From the IMG/VR virus record IMGVR_UViG_3300028196_001095, positions 1 through 27,788 of that record: a stretch of 27,788 bases of DNA; one strand, given 5' to 3'. Below the pieces are notes generated by a model. It did not search any database and was not told where the DNA came from. It worked only from the letters and a program-made list of their open reading frames with translations. The position numbers were made by a program, and so were the translations under genes. This DNA is from a virus. Position 1 is the first letter of the stretch. The number at the start of each line of letters is the position of its first letter. Shown in pieces: positions 1 to 5,266 of the stretch.

Positions 1-1
1 A

Positions 2-46
2 ACTGAGGCAAGAATTGAAGTAGAAACATACCTAAATTTGTCATAG
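2..46 (+). CDS. 3' end of an unidentified CDS (partial)
   Basis: An open frame enters the window from the left and ends at TAG 44-46, giving the C-terminal residues TEARIEVETYLNLS. The next gene starts 19 bases later on the same strand behind an AAGGA ribosome site, which fits the tight packing of this genome. The product cannot be identified from 14 residues. The alternative is that this is a chance open frame. Confidence 0.4.
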   Translation, partial: TEARIEVETYLNLS

Positions 47-65
47 CTTAACAAAAAGGATTGAT

Positions 66-233
66 ATGAGAATATCTACAAATACAAAGAAGTCTTTAGA
101 AAGTCAAATAGGTCATGATCCCGCAAAAGAAATATTTGATATACTGTTGGGGTTGATTCAAGAAGTTGAAACTTTAAAAAGAAATAAGGTTGATGTAACA
201 AAAATAATAAAGGGTGTTGACGATAATGTGTAA
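66..233 (+). CDS. Small hypothetical protein (55 aa)
   Basis: The ATG at 66 is preceded by AAGGA at 56-60, a good Shine-Dalgarno match. The frame runs 55 codons to TAA 231-233. The protein starts MRISTNTKKSLESQ and is charged, with a predicted helical middle (AKEIFDILLGLIQEVETLKRNK). There is no signal peptide, membrane segment or recognisable motif. It sits at the head of a run of small genes before SSB, a typical place for small phage early proteins. The promoter proposed for the next gene overlaps its 3' end. No function is assigned. Confidence 0.6.
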   Translation: MRISTNTKKSLESQIGHDPAKEIFDILLGLIQEVETLKRNKVDVTKIIKGVDDNV

Positions 234-245
234 TTATGGTATACT
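217..245 (+). promoter_or_regulatory. Sigma-70-like promoter upstream of the gene at 258
   Basis: TTGACG (217-222) and TATACT (240-245) are separated by exactly 17 bases. Both are close to the bacterial housekeeping consensus TTGACA/TATAAT. A start about 7 bases after the -10 would give a very short leader containing the GAGAGG ribosome site before ATG 258. The assignment rests on sequence match only. Confidence 0.55.
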
Positions 246-257
246 GAGAGGTAAACC

Positions 258-539
258 ATGAAAAGAAAAAAACTCGCTAGAATACTAAATGACTTTTACG
301 AAGATGCTCTTCCTACGGATCGCGCTTGGAATACATATTTAAACTTTCTAAAAATGTACAAAGGCGCAGACGAAGACACTGTAGAGTTTATGTATAGTAT
401 ATGTAACATGACTAAAAAAGATATGTTGAGATGGAGAACCAGACTAGCAGAGAAAGGTTTTGAATTAACCCCAAATGAAATAGAGCAGTATATACTTATT
501 GCTGCTCTTGTTATGCACTTAGTAGAGCCTGATAATTAA
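258..539 (+). CDS. Hypothetical protein (93 aa)
   Basis: The ATG at 258 follows GAGAGG at 247-252 and lies just downstream of a near-consensus promoter. The 93-residue product begins with a basic stretch (MKRKKLARILN). It is predicted mostly helical, with aromatic-rich segments (NTYLNFLKMYKG) and a hydrophobic C-terminal helix (IEQYILIAALVMHLVE) that could be amphipathic rather than membrane-spanning. I recognise no family. Its own promoter, small size and place ahead of SSB suggest an early-expressed phage protein; this is inference from position. Confidence 0.65.
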   Translation: MKRKKLARILNDFYEDALPTDRAWNTYLNFLKMYKGADEDTVEFMYSICNMTKKDMLRWRTRLAEKGFELTPNEIEQYILIAALVMHLVEPDN

Positions 540-548
540 AGGTGTAAT

Positions 549-704
549 ATGTCAGAAGAATCTAAAAAAATAGAAAAACTTGAGGCAGAACTAAAGGAAC
601 TCAGGCAAGCCGCCAAGGGGGTTTATCAGCTAATTCACTATATGGAAGATAACGATGGTCGTATCCGTAGACTAAAGAATGCTATTTTTTCTGAAAAAAA
701 GTAA
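549..704 (+). CDS. Small coiled-coil hypothetical protein (51 aa)
   Basis: The ATG at 549 lies nine bases after the previous stop, with only a weak ribosome site (AAAGGTG, 538-544). The frame reads 51 codons to TAA 702-704. The sequence is dominated by charged heptad-like residues (KKIEKLEAELKELRQ), a likely short coiled coil, followed by a basic tail (GRIRRLKN). It ends just before the SSB promoters. Function is unknown; a small dimerising or DNA-associated protein is possible but not shown. Confidence 0.6.
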   Translation: MSEESKKIEKLEAELKELRQAAKGVYQLIHYMEDNDGRIRRLKNAIFSEKK

Positions 705-712
705 ATTAAGTG

Positions 713-741
713 TTGAAAATTACCCGATGGTAATCTATAAT
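713..741 (+). promoter_or_regulatory. Consensus sigma-70-like promoter P1 for SSB
   Basis: TTGAAA (713-718), a 17-base spacer and a perfect TATAAT (736-741) lie in the gap between the 549-704 gene and SSB. This is the best housekeeping-type promoter match in the window and suggests transcription of SSB by host RNA polymerase. A second candidate lies 36 bases downstream. Confidence 0.65.
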
Positions 742-748
742 GATGTTG

Positions 749-778
749 TTGACAGCGTGTTGCTGTTTTGTGTTTAAT
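749..778 (+). promoter_or_regulatory. Possible second promoter P2 for SSB
   Basis: A perfect TTGACA (749-754) is followed after 18 bases by TTTAAT (773-778), a five-of-six match to the -10 consensus. If used, transcripts would start about five bases before the AGGAG ribosome site (786-790), leaving a minimal leader. It may work in tandem with P1 or be fortuitous. Confidence 0.4.
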
Positions 779-797
779 TAATTTTAGGAGTTTGATG

Positions 798-1127
798 ATG
801 GCGTTTAATAATGAGATTCGTTTGCAAGGCAACTTGACCAAAGATCCAGAGTACAAGAATATTTCCGAAAAGGATCTTGTTACTTTCCGTCTTGCCGTAA
901 ATGAGTCTATTGGTAAAGACAAAGAAGAAACTATCTATATGGATGTTGACGGCTGGGATAGTCACGCTAGATACGCTGAAAACGTAATGCTGGCAAAGGG
1001 TGATCGCGTCATCGTTACCGGAAGGCTGAAACAGCGGGAGTGGACAGATAAAAATGGCGCTAATCGCGTTTCTTACAGCGTTCTTCCTTCGACCTTCTCT
1101 AAGGTCGTAAAGCCTAACATGGCTTAA
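798..1127 (+). CDS. ssb: Single-stranded DNA-binding protein (OB-fold)
   Basis: This is an SSB-like protein that would coat single-stranded DNA during phage replication and recombination. The OB-fold signature is clear: an N-terminal strand (NEIRLQGNLTKDPE), FRLAVNES, then YMDVDGWDSHARYAENV, GDRVIVTGRL and a final strand (NRVSYSVLPS). Of two adjacent ATGs (795 and 798), 798 has the better spacing (7 bases) to AGGAG at 786-790. At 109 residues it is essentially the OB domain alone. It lacks the disordered region and acidic tip (DDIPF-type) by which bacterial SSB recruits partners, ending instead in KVVKPNMA. It stands alone with its own promoters, far from the recA/dnaB block, and is followed at once by structured element 1. 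Confidence 0.9.
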   Translation: MAFNNEIRLQGNLTKDPEYKNISEKDLVTFRLAVNESIGKDKEETIYMDVDGWDSHARYAENVMLAKGDRVIVTGRLKQREWTDKNGANRVSYSVLPSTFSKVVKPNMA

Positions 1128-1143
1128 CTCTAACTATACCATA

Positions 1144-1221
1144 GGGTTTGTCGGATCAAAATTAGGATTCAATTCATCATCCATCATCTGGATTCACAAT
1201 GTCATCCTAACCGACAAGCCC
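1144..1221 (+). ncRNA. Structured intergenic hairpin, element 1 (novel motif)
   Basis: The 109-base gap after SSB holds a long imperfect hairpin. The basal stem is GGGTTTGTCGG (1144-1154) with CCGACAAGCCC (1211-1221), 11 bp with one G-U. After a one-sided 7-nt bulge (1155-1161) comes a 7-bp stem, TTAGGAT/ATCCTAA (1162-1168/1204-1210). Next is a symmetric 10/10 internal loop, TCAATTCATC (1169-1178) against TCACAATGTC (1194-1203). A 5-bp stem, ATCCA/TGGAT (1179-1183/1189-1193), carries the pentaloop TCATC. Two copies of GKATTCANNNNRTCATMC lie at 1165-1182 and 1190-1207. The same architecture recurs at 5165-5244. It could be an RNA structure or a protein-binding site; the coding strand of any RNA is not certain. 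Confidence 0.6.
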
Positions 1222-1236
1222 TTTTGGGTCTTTATT
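1216..1236 (+). terminator. Possible weak terminator or alternative hairpin after element 1
   Basis: The 3' arm of element 1's basal stem (AAGCCC) can instead pair with GGGTCTT across a TTTT loop, followed by a T-rich stretch (TCTTTATT). The stem is short and imperfect. The layout, one arm shared between two exclusive pairings, resembles an attenuator, but the weak stem keeps confidence low. Confidence 0.3.
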
Positions 1237-1419
1237 ATGCAAAAAAATAGAATACTACTACAATTATCTAATATTGAAGATCAACTAAGCGTCCTTTCCG
1301 AAAAGTTGTATAATCCTCAACTTACAAGTTCGGAAGTCAGGGAACTTTCTAAAAAGAAAAAGAAACTAAAGAAAGATATGTCTAAATTAAAGAAAAGGTT
1401 AGACCACTCAAATGAGTAG
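1237..1419 (+). CDS. Small Lys-rich coiled-coil protein (60 aa)
   Basis: The ATG at 1237 begins a 60-residue frame ending at TAG 1417-1419. No convincing Shine-Dalgarno precedes it; the start lies immediately after element 1, so its translation may depend on that RNA structure. The sequence is a helical, heptad-like chain with a basic core (SKKKKKLKKDMSKLKKRL), suggesting a coiled coil that could bind nucleic acid. It overlaps the next gene by 8 bases. No known family is recognised. Confidence 0.55.
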   Translation: MQKNRILLQLSNIEDQLSVLSEKLYNPQLTSSEVRELSKKKKKLKKDMSKLKKRLDHSNE

Positions 1420-1618
1420 AAATAAACTTAAAAGAAAGCAAGATAAGCAGAAAAAGAAAGAGTCAGCTAAAGCTGTAAAACTTTCTAGAAGACGTAAGCA
1501 CCTTACAGAAAAAAAGAAGGTAGAAAAAGATACGTCCGATATGCAAAGAGAGATGCAGAGGTTGCAAAATAGACTTTCTGGTGTTACAATAAGAAAACCA
1601 AAAGAGAACGCTTCGTGA
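1412..1618 (+). CDS. Small highly basic protein (68 aa)
   Basis: The ATG at 1412 overlaps the end of the preceding gene and the frame stops at TGA 1616-1618. The product is extremely rich in Lys and Arg (SRNKLKRKQDKQKKKESAK at the start), with a central helix (DMQREMQRLQNRLSG) that could form a coiled coil. Charge alone suggests binding to nucleic acid or acidic proteins; I cannot name a family. It pairs with the similarly basic upstream gene, and the two may act together. The stop overlaps the GTG start of the next gene. Confidence 0.55.
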   Translation: MSRNKLKRKQDKQKKKESAKAVKLSRRRKHLTEKKKVEKDTSDMQREMQRLQNRLSGVTIRKPKENAS

Positions 1619-1923
1619 AAAGGTTTATAATACTATTGATTATGTCTTTGTTCCCGTTAGTATCTAGCGGTGAGCAATTATTAATGAGCAGACCTAGAAC
1701 TATAGAGGAAGTTGATCGTAGTAAATTCTATGCCTACAAAGATAGAATGAAGCAAAGAAGAGTATATGGATTAGAAGCTAGAAGAATTTATAATTCGGGA
1801 AAGGTTCATAAATACTGGACCGCTATGGTCTACCCGCGATACTATCCCAATTATTACAGGTATGTGCCGACCTACAGGCTGGAAAGAAGCGAGTACAAAT
1901 ACGAATATCAATACGGATACTAG
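1615..1923 (+). CDS. Secreted Tyr/Arg-rich small protein (102 aa)
   Basis: This starts at GTG 1615, overlapping the previous stop by four bases (GTGA). The N-terminus is a classic Sec signal peptide: MKR, a hydrophobic core (FIILLIMSLFPLV) and a small-residue cleavage region (SSGEQ, about residue 19). The mature part is basic, and its last 35 residues are strikingly rich in tyrosine (YPRYYPNYYRYVPTYR and then RSEYKYEYQYGY). Tyr-rich exported tails are seen in envelope or matrix proteins; the function here is unknown. It opens a run of exported or membrane products (to 4643) that looks like one accessory cassette. Confidence 0.65.
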   Translation: MKRFIILLIMSLFPLVSSGEQLLMSRPRTIEEVDRSKFYAYKDRMKQRRVYGLEARRIYNSGKVHKYWTAMVYPRYYPNYYRYVPTYRLERSEYKYEYQYGY

Positions 1924-1924
1924 G

Positions 1925-2413
1925 ATGCAAAATACAGGAACTTGGAACTCAGACGAAGCTATCTTTTACTTTCTTGTAGTCATATCTCCGATATGTCTAT
2001 ACTTTCTAGGTGCTTTTGTTAATATCGTGCTTAACGCTATGCCGGATACACCAGAGCCAGAAATTAGCTTTACCCAAGCAGTAGGAGAGGAAGAGGCTTG
2101 GCAGGCAGTAAAAGACAGATGCCTTGAAGATGCTGTCAACGGCGATTACAGAGCGCGCGATTGGCTAACTAAGAATTGTTATGGTTCAACCACTTTTTCG
2201 ACAGAGCCTAAGCCCAAATCTAAGCCTAAATCTAAGCCCAAATCTAATAAAGAAGAGGTCACAAGCCCTCAAGTTATCGACGAGGCGATTGTGGGTTTGG
2301 TAGGACTAGGCTATAAAAAACCAGAGGCAAAAAGGTTGATAAGCAAATTAACAGCTTCAAAAGTCTACAAAAACGCAGAAGTTTTACTCAGAGATACCAT
2401 CACTAATGTTTAA
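1925..2413 (+). CDS. Membrane-anchored protein with RuvA C-terminal-like domain (162 aa)
   Basis: I chose ATG 1925, just after the previous stop and near an AGG. An upstream in-frame ATG at 1862 would add 21 low-complexity residues inside the preceding gene. Near the N-terminus is one strong membrane helix (AIFYFLVVISPICLYFLGAFVNIV written in part), followed by a soluble region. A KPKS triple repeat (encoded at 2210-2245) acts as a linker. The C-terminal 45 residues (IDEAIVGLVGLGYKKPEAKR and onward) resemble the small helical RuvA domain III/UBA-like fold, a module that usually binds partner proteins. A membrane-tethered copy is unusual. The domain call is by eye. Confidence 0.6.
   Translation: MQNTGTWNSDEAIFYFLVVISPICLYFLGAFVNIVLNAMPDTPEPEISFTQAVGEEEAWQAVKDRCLEDAVNGDYRARDWLTKNCYGSTTFSTEPKPKSKPKSKPKSNKEEVTSPQVIDEAIVGLVGLGYKKPEAKRLISKLTASKVYKNAEVLLRDTITNV
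2210..2245 (+). repeat. Three 12-bp tandem repeats encoding KPKS linker
   Basis: Three units of AAGCCYAAATCT lie head to tail (2210-2221, 2222-2233, 2234-2245). They encode KPKS three times within the linker of the 1925-2413 protein. Such in-frame repeats change copy number easily by slippage and simply lengthen the linker. Confidence 0.8.
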
Positions 2414-2441
2414 ATGTGTATAAAATACTTTGGGGGAACGT

Positions 2442-3113
2442 ATGAATATTGTAGATTTAGATAAAGCATTTTCTGATAATATTAATTCTGTTAAGTATAC
2501 AGACTCTAAAAAGAGTTGGAAAGTGTCTGATAGGATTACTATAGATTGGAAAAATGTCTTACCTAAGCCCCCAGAGAACAATTCGGAAGAAACTCGCAAA
2601 GAATTGGAGTATCTTCAAAGTATAACAAAATCTCTTACTACAAGAGATAAAAATCTAATAGATTTAGTTGACAACGAACCTCTTGATCTTTATAATGATG
2701 TACTAAGAGAATACAACCTTCAAATGCCTAATTCCGCTTTTGACAAGGTTTGGAATATAACCCGCCCGATTATAATGAATTTAAAATATCAATATAATAG
2801 ACCAAGGCCAGTACAAATTGCAGAAAGACTGGGGTTTAAGGTAAATGTGGTAGAGACAAAGACCCACCAAACGCCAGCATACCCCTCTAGTCACACAACC
2901 TACGCTGCGATGGCGGCCTATCTTTTGTCAGATATGTATCCCAATTTGTCTTCTGATTTCTTTAGGAGGATTGGCGAGGCTGGACTGGCTAGATGTTTAC
3001 AGGGCGTACATTATCCGTCAGACAACGAGGCTGCTATGGTTATAAGTGGCGCTATTTGGCAAGACATAAGATATAAACTATTTCCAGATCTGGAACCATA
3101 CAGGAAGGGCTGA
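2442..3113 (+). CDS. PAP2 / vanadium-haloperoxidase superfamily phosphatase
   Basis: This is a soluble PAP2-superfamily enzyme, a family that dephosphorylates lipid phosphates, sugar phosphates or diphosphates, or binds vanadate as a haloperoxidase. All three signature motifs are present: K-X6-R-P at K115/R122-P123 (KYQYNRPRP), PSSH at 148-151, and R184-X5-H190-X3-D194 (ARCLQGVHYPSD). These supply the phosphate pocket, the acid His and the nucleophile His. The start is ATG 2442 behind GGGGGA at 2432-2437; a TTG at 2430 is less likely. At 223 residues I see no membrane helices, unlike the lipid phosphatases. It is followed one base later by the DUF1501 gene, suggesting co-expression. Substrate is unknown. 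Confidence 0.85.
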   Translation: MNIVDLDKAFSDNINSVKYTDSKKSWKVSDRITIDWKNVLPKPPENNSEETRKELEYLQSITKSLTTRDKNLIDLVDNEPLDLYNDVLREYNLQMPNSAFDKVWNITRPIIMNLKYQYNRPRPVQIAERLGFKVNVVETKTHQTPAYPSSHTTYAAMAAYLLSDMYPNLSSDFFRRIGEAGLARCLQGVHYPSDNEAAMVISGAIWQDIRYKLFPDLEPYRKG

Positions 3114-3114
3114 T

Positions 3115-4344
3115 ATGAAAAGACGAGACTTTGTTAAACTAGGAGCGGCGACTTTTGCTTATGGAAATATTACAGCGACTTACGCACAAGATGAGAAGAA
3201 GGACGATACAGCAGTATTATTCCTTTTTCTTGGCGGTGGCGCTAGTCATATTGAAACTTTTAATCCTGTACCATTTGCTCCTGCTGACCGGCGATCTGTA
3301 ACCGGAGCTATAAAAACCAACGTAGCAGGGGTCGAGCTAGGAGGTTTGTTTACAGAACTATCTAAACGTACAGATAAAATTGCAATCCCAAGAGCATTTG
3401 GTCACAGAGATCAGAACCATGCTTCCGCTGTTCATTGGATGGTTACAGGCGAGGCTAATTTCGGAGCGGGAACAAGCTCTAAGTGGCCTAGCTACGGGTC
3501 TATGATGAGTAAGCATCACGGAGTAAACACTGATGACGGGTTGCCCACATATGTCAAGCTAGGACAGTACGATCATAACGGTGCTGCATGGCTTGGTGGA
3601 AAGTATACAGGCTTTGATGCAACAAAAGAAGGCAGAAAAGACCTTAGACTGTTAGGGCAAAGCGAAGATTTCCACCGTAGATTACAGGCTTTAAATGTAA
3701 TTGATAATAATTTCTTAGCAAAAGACCAGCAAATGTCTAAAGATTGGCGAGATCTGCGGAATCAGTCGGTAGATATTATTCTTGGTGATGGCTCTAAGGC
3801 ATTTAGAGTAGAAAACGACAAAGATTATGATAAGTTCAAGGAGGCAACATTGGGGCAGGATGCCCTTACTGCAATCAGATTGCTGGAAGCTGGCTCTAAG
3901 TTTGTTTCATTAAGCTATGGTGGCTGGGATATGCATACAAACATAGGCCAATCTCTTGCAACAAAACAGGTAGAACTAGACCACTACCTTGCTAAAATCA
4001 TGGATACATTAGAGTCAAGAGGAATGTACGAACGGGTTATGCTTGTTGTAACCTCTGAGTTTGGTCGTACCCCAAAGGTGAATCAAAATCAAGGACGCGA
4101 CCATTTTGGGAAACTCGCTCCCCTTATGATTAGTTGCGGGAGTTATGAAATGGGAAGAACGATTGGGGCATCGACCCCTAACGCAGACGATTTTGAGAGC
4201 GGAAGATGTGGACCAGAAGATTTAGCGTGGACTATCTATAATCATCTTGACATGGTTAAATTAACACGGTATACTGCTACGGATGGCAGACCTCACAGTA
4301 TTGTAAAAGAAGACTCTAAGAACATTTTAAAGGATGTAGTATGA
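3115..4344 (+). CDS. DUF1501 family protein with Tat-type signal (alkaline-phosphatase-like)
   Basis: This 409-residue protein belongs to DUF1501, which I place with alkaline phosphatase/sulfatase-like proteins. These are usually encoded by Planctomycetota and relatives. The N-terminus is a twin-arginine signal (KRRDFVKLGAA) with likely cleavage after TYA24. Family motifs in order: GGGASHIETFNP (40-51), HWMVTG from H107, GWDMHTN (D272, H274), EFGRTP from E315, and GRDHF shortly after. The first motif has Glu47 and Asn50 where the version I remember has Asp (SHIDTFDPKP), so the metal site may differ. It lies one base after the PAP2 gene and overlaps the next secreted gene (ATGA). Its role in a phage is unknown; envelope modification or phosphate/sulfate release are guesses. 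Confidence 0.85.
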   Translation: MKRRDFVKLGAATFAYGNITATYAQDEKKDDTAVLFLFLGGGASHIETFNPVPFAPADRRSVTGAIKTNVAGVELGGLFTELSKRTDKIAIPRAFGHRDQNHASAVHWMVTGEANFGAGTSSKWPSYGSMMSKHHGVNTDDGLPTYVKLGQYDHNGAAWLGGKYTGFDATKEGRKDLRLLGQSEDFHRRLQALNVIDNNFLAKDQQMSKDWRDLRNQSVDIILGDGSKAFRVENDKDYDKFKEATLGQDALTAIRLLEAGSKFVSLSYGGWDMHTNIGQSLATKQVELDHYLAKIMDTLESRGMYERVMLVVTSEFGRTPKVNQNQGRDHFGKLAPLMISCGSYEMGRTIGASTPNADDFESGRCGPEDLAWTIYNHLDMVKLTRYTATDGRPHSIVKEDSKNILKDVV

Positions 4345-4643
4345 TTAAAAAATTAGCAGCAGCATTGGTTTTAACTTTCTGTTTTTGTAGTATGAGCGAT
4401 ACAGTTTCGGCTCAGTGGCCTTGGGGTTATAATTATCGCCAAAGGGTCGTTGGGTATCAACCTCATGTTGTATGGCTACCACAAGGAACTACCTTAAATA
4501 TAAACGGTGCGCACGTTGATCCATACAGGAGAACCGTTACGATAGGCGTTAATGCCCAATTTTACCATGTTCCACAGGTGCGAACTTTTAATTTCTATAA
4601 TGGAAATCAAAATTTTTACAACAATAATAACTGGAGAAGATAA
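4341..4643 (+). CDS. Small secreted protein, Asn/Tyr-rich (100 aa)
   Basis: The ATG at 4341 overlaps the DUF1501 stop (ATGA), implying translational coupling. The N-terminus is a clear Sec signal peptide (MIKKLAAALVLTFCFCSM) with an AxA-type site at VSA, leaving mature QWPWGYNYRQ. The mature core (VGYQPHVVWLPQGTTLNING, then DPYRRTVTIGVNAQF and VRTFNF) resembles short secreted proteins I associate with planctomycetes (pattern LPxGTxL...DRRYVRI...F). That match is from memory. The C-terminus is low-complexity (YNGNQNFYNNNNWRR). It probably acts outside the cytoplasm together with the DUF1501 protein. Confidence 0.65.
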   Translation: MIKKLAAALVLTFCFCSMSDTVSAQWPWGYNYRQRVVGYQPHVVWLPQGTTLNINGAHVDPYRRTVTIGVNAQFYHVPQVRTFNFYNGNQNFYNNNNWRR

Positions 4644-5158
4644 TGAAAGACTATATTAAACAGACAGATGAAACATTTTACCTAGACTCTTACGGCTCAG
4701 AGGAAGAAGTTACAGAAAGTAATTTCTACACTCCTTCTGAGGCAGAGTATGAAGACTGGGGTGAGGATTCCGAAGACTGGGATATTTCTATAGCAAAACC
4801 CGGACTTTGGGAAAATATTCGTAAGAAAAAAGAAAGAGAAGGTAAGAAATACAAACCAGCAAAAAGGGGAGACAAGGACCGTCCAGATCCAGAATCTTGG
4901 AAAAAAGCTCAGAGTTTAGAATATCAAGGCCGCAAGGTTACGCTCAACAAACCTTTTCTAACTCCAAAAGGTCCAAAGAAAAGGTCTGTTTATGTTAAAA
5001 ATGAGAAGGGTAATGTAGTAAAGGTGAACTTTGGCGACCCCAACATGGAGATCAAAAGAGATAATCCTAAAAACAGAAAGAGTTTTAGAGCTAGACACAA
5101 GTGCGAAACTCCCGGCCCTAAATGGAAAGCTAGATATTGGTCTTGCAAACAGTGGTAA
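4643..5158 (+). CDS. Conserved phage protein with C-terminal basic Cys/Trp domain (171 aa)
   Basis: ATG 4643 overlaps the previous stop (TAATG). The N-terminal 50 residues are acidic and Tyr/Trp-rich. A middle segment (LWENIRKKKEREGKKYKPAK then GDKDRPDPESWKKAQ) precedes a basic C-terminal domain of about 75 residues: VTLNKPFLTPKGPKK, VYVKNEKGNVVKVNFGDPNM, then ARHKCETPGPKWKARYWSCK. I recall this pairing of blocks in proteins of marine tailed phages, often near capsid genes, with no assigned activity. Possible roles are a virion or scaffold-associated protein. The two C-terminal cysteines could bind metal. Element 2 begins 7 bases after its stop. Confidence 0.65.
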   Translation: MKDYIKQTDETFYLDSYGSEEEVTESNFYTPSEAEYEDWGEDSEDWDISIAKPGLWENIRKKKEREGKKYKPAKRGDKDRPDPESWKKAQSLEYQGRKVTLNKPFLTPKGPKKRSVYVKNEKGNVVKVNFGDPNMEIKRDNPKNRKSFRARHKCETPGPKWKARYWSCKQW

Positions 5159-5164
5159 TATAAT

Positions 5165-5244
5165 CTATAATACAGTTAGCTGGATTCAGATTGTCATACA
5201 ATTCAATATTGTATTCAGCGCATCATCCAGCGCTGTATTATTAG
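5165..5244 (+). ncRNA. Structured intergenic hairpin, element 2 (permuted copy of element 1)
   Basis: In the 108-base gap before the glycosyltransferase, ATAATACAG (5167-5175) pairs with CTGTATTAT (5233-5241), extendable by CTA/TAG with one bulge. Inside a 3/1 loop lies GCTGGAT/ATCCAGC (5179-5185/5225-5231). Then comes a symmetric 10/10 internal loop, TCAGATTGTC (5186-5195) against TCAGCGCATC (5215-5224). The apical stem is ATACAAT/ATTGTAT (5196-5202/5208-5214) with pentaloop TCAAT. Motif copies lie at 5182-5199 and 5211-5228. The TGGAT/ATCCA helix is basal here but apical in element 1. A competing hairpin, CAGCGC/GCGCTG (5216-5221/5230-5235), could switch the fold. Confidence 0.6.
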
Positions 5245-5266
5245 ACTATAACTTAGGAAACATTGA

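Noticed and set aside
1144-1221. Hammerhead or other small self-cleaving ribozyme
   Set aside because: The conserved CUGAUGA and GAAA cores are absent on both strands, and I could not fit twister, pistol or hatchet patterns.
2398-2426. Promoter upstream of the PAP2 gene
   Set aside because: TATAAA/TAAAAT is present but without a -35 match or a correctly placed TGn extension, so support is too weak.
5179-5231. tRNA-like layout in element 2 (7-bp end stem, TTCAATA-type T-loop)
   Set aside because: At 53 nt it is too short, has no D-arm or anticodon arm and no CCA-adjacent discriminator pattern. The T-arm resemblance is local only.
5165-5244. Integron attC or IS200/IS605-type end hairpin
   Set aside because: No RYYYAAC/GTTRRRY pair matches properly, and no integrase or transposase is nearby.
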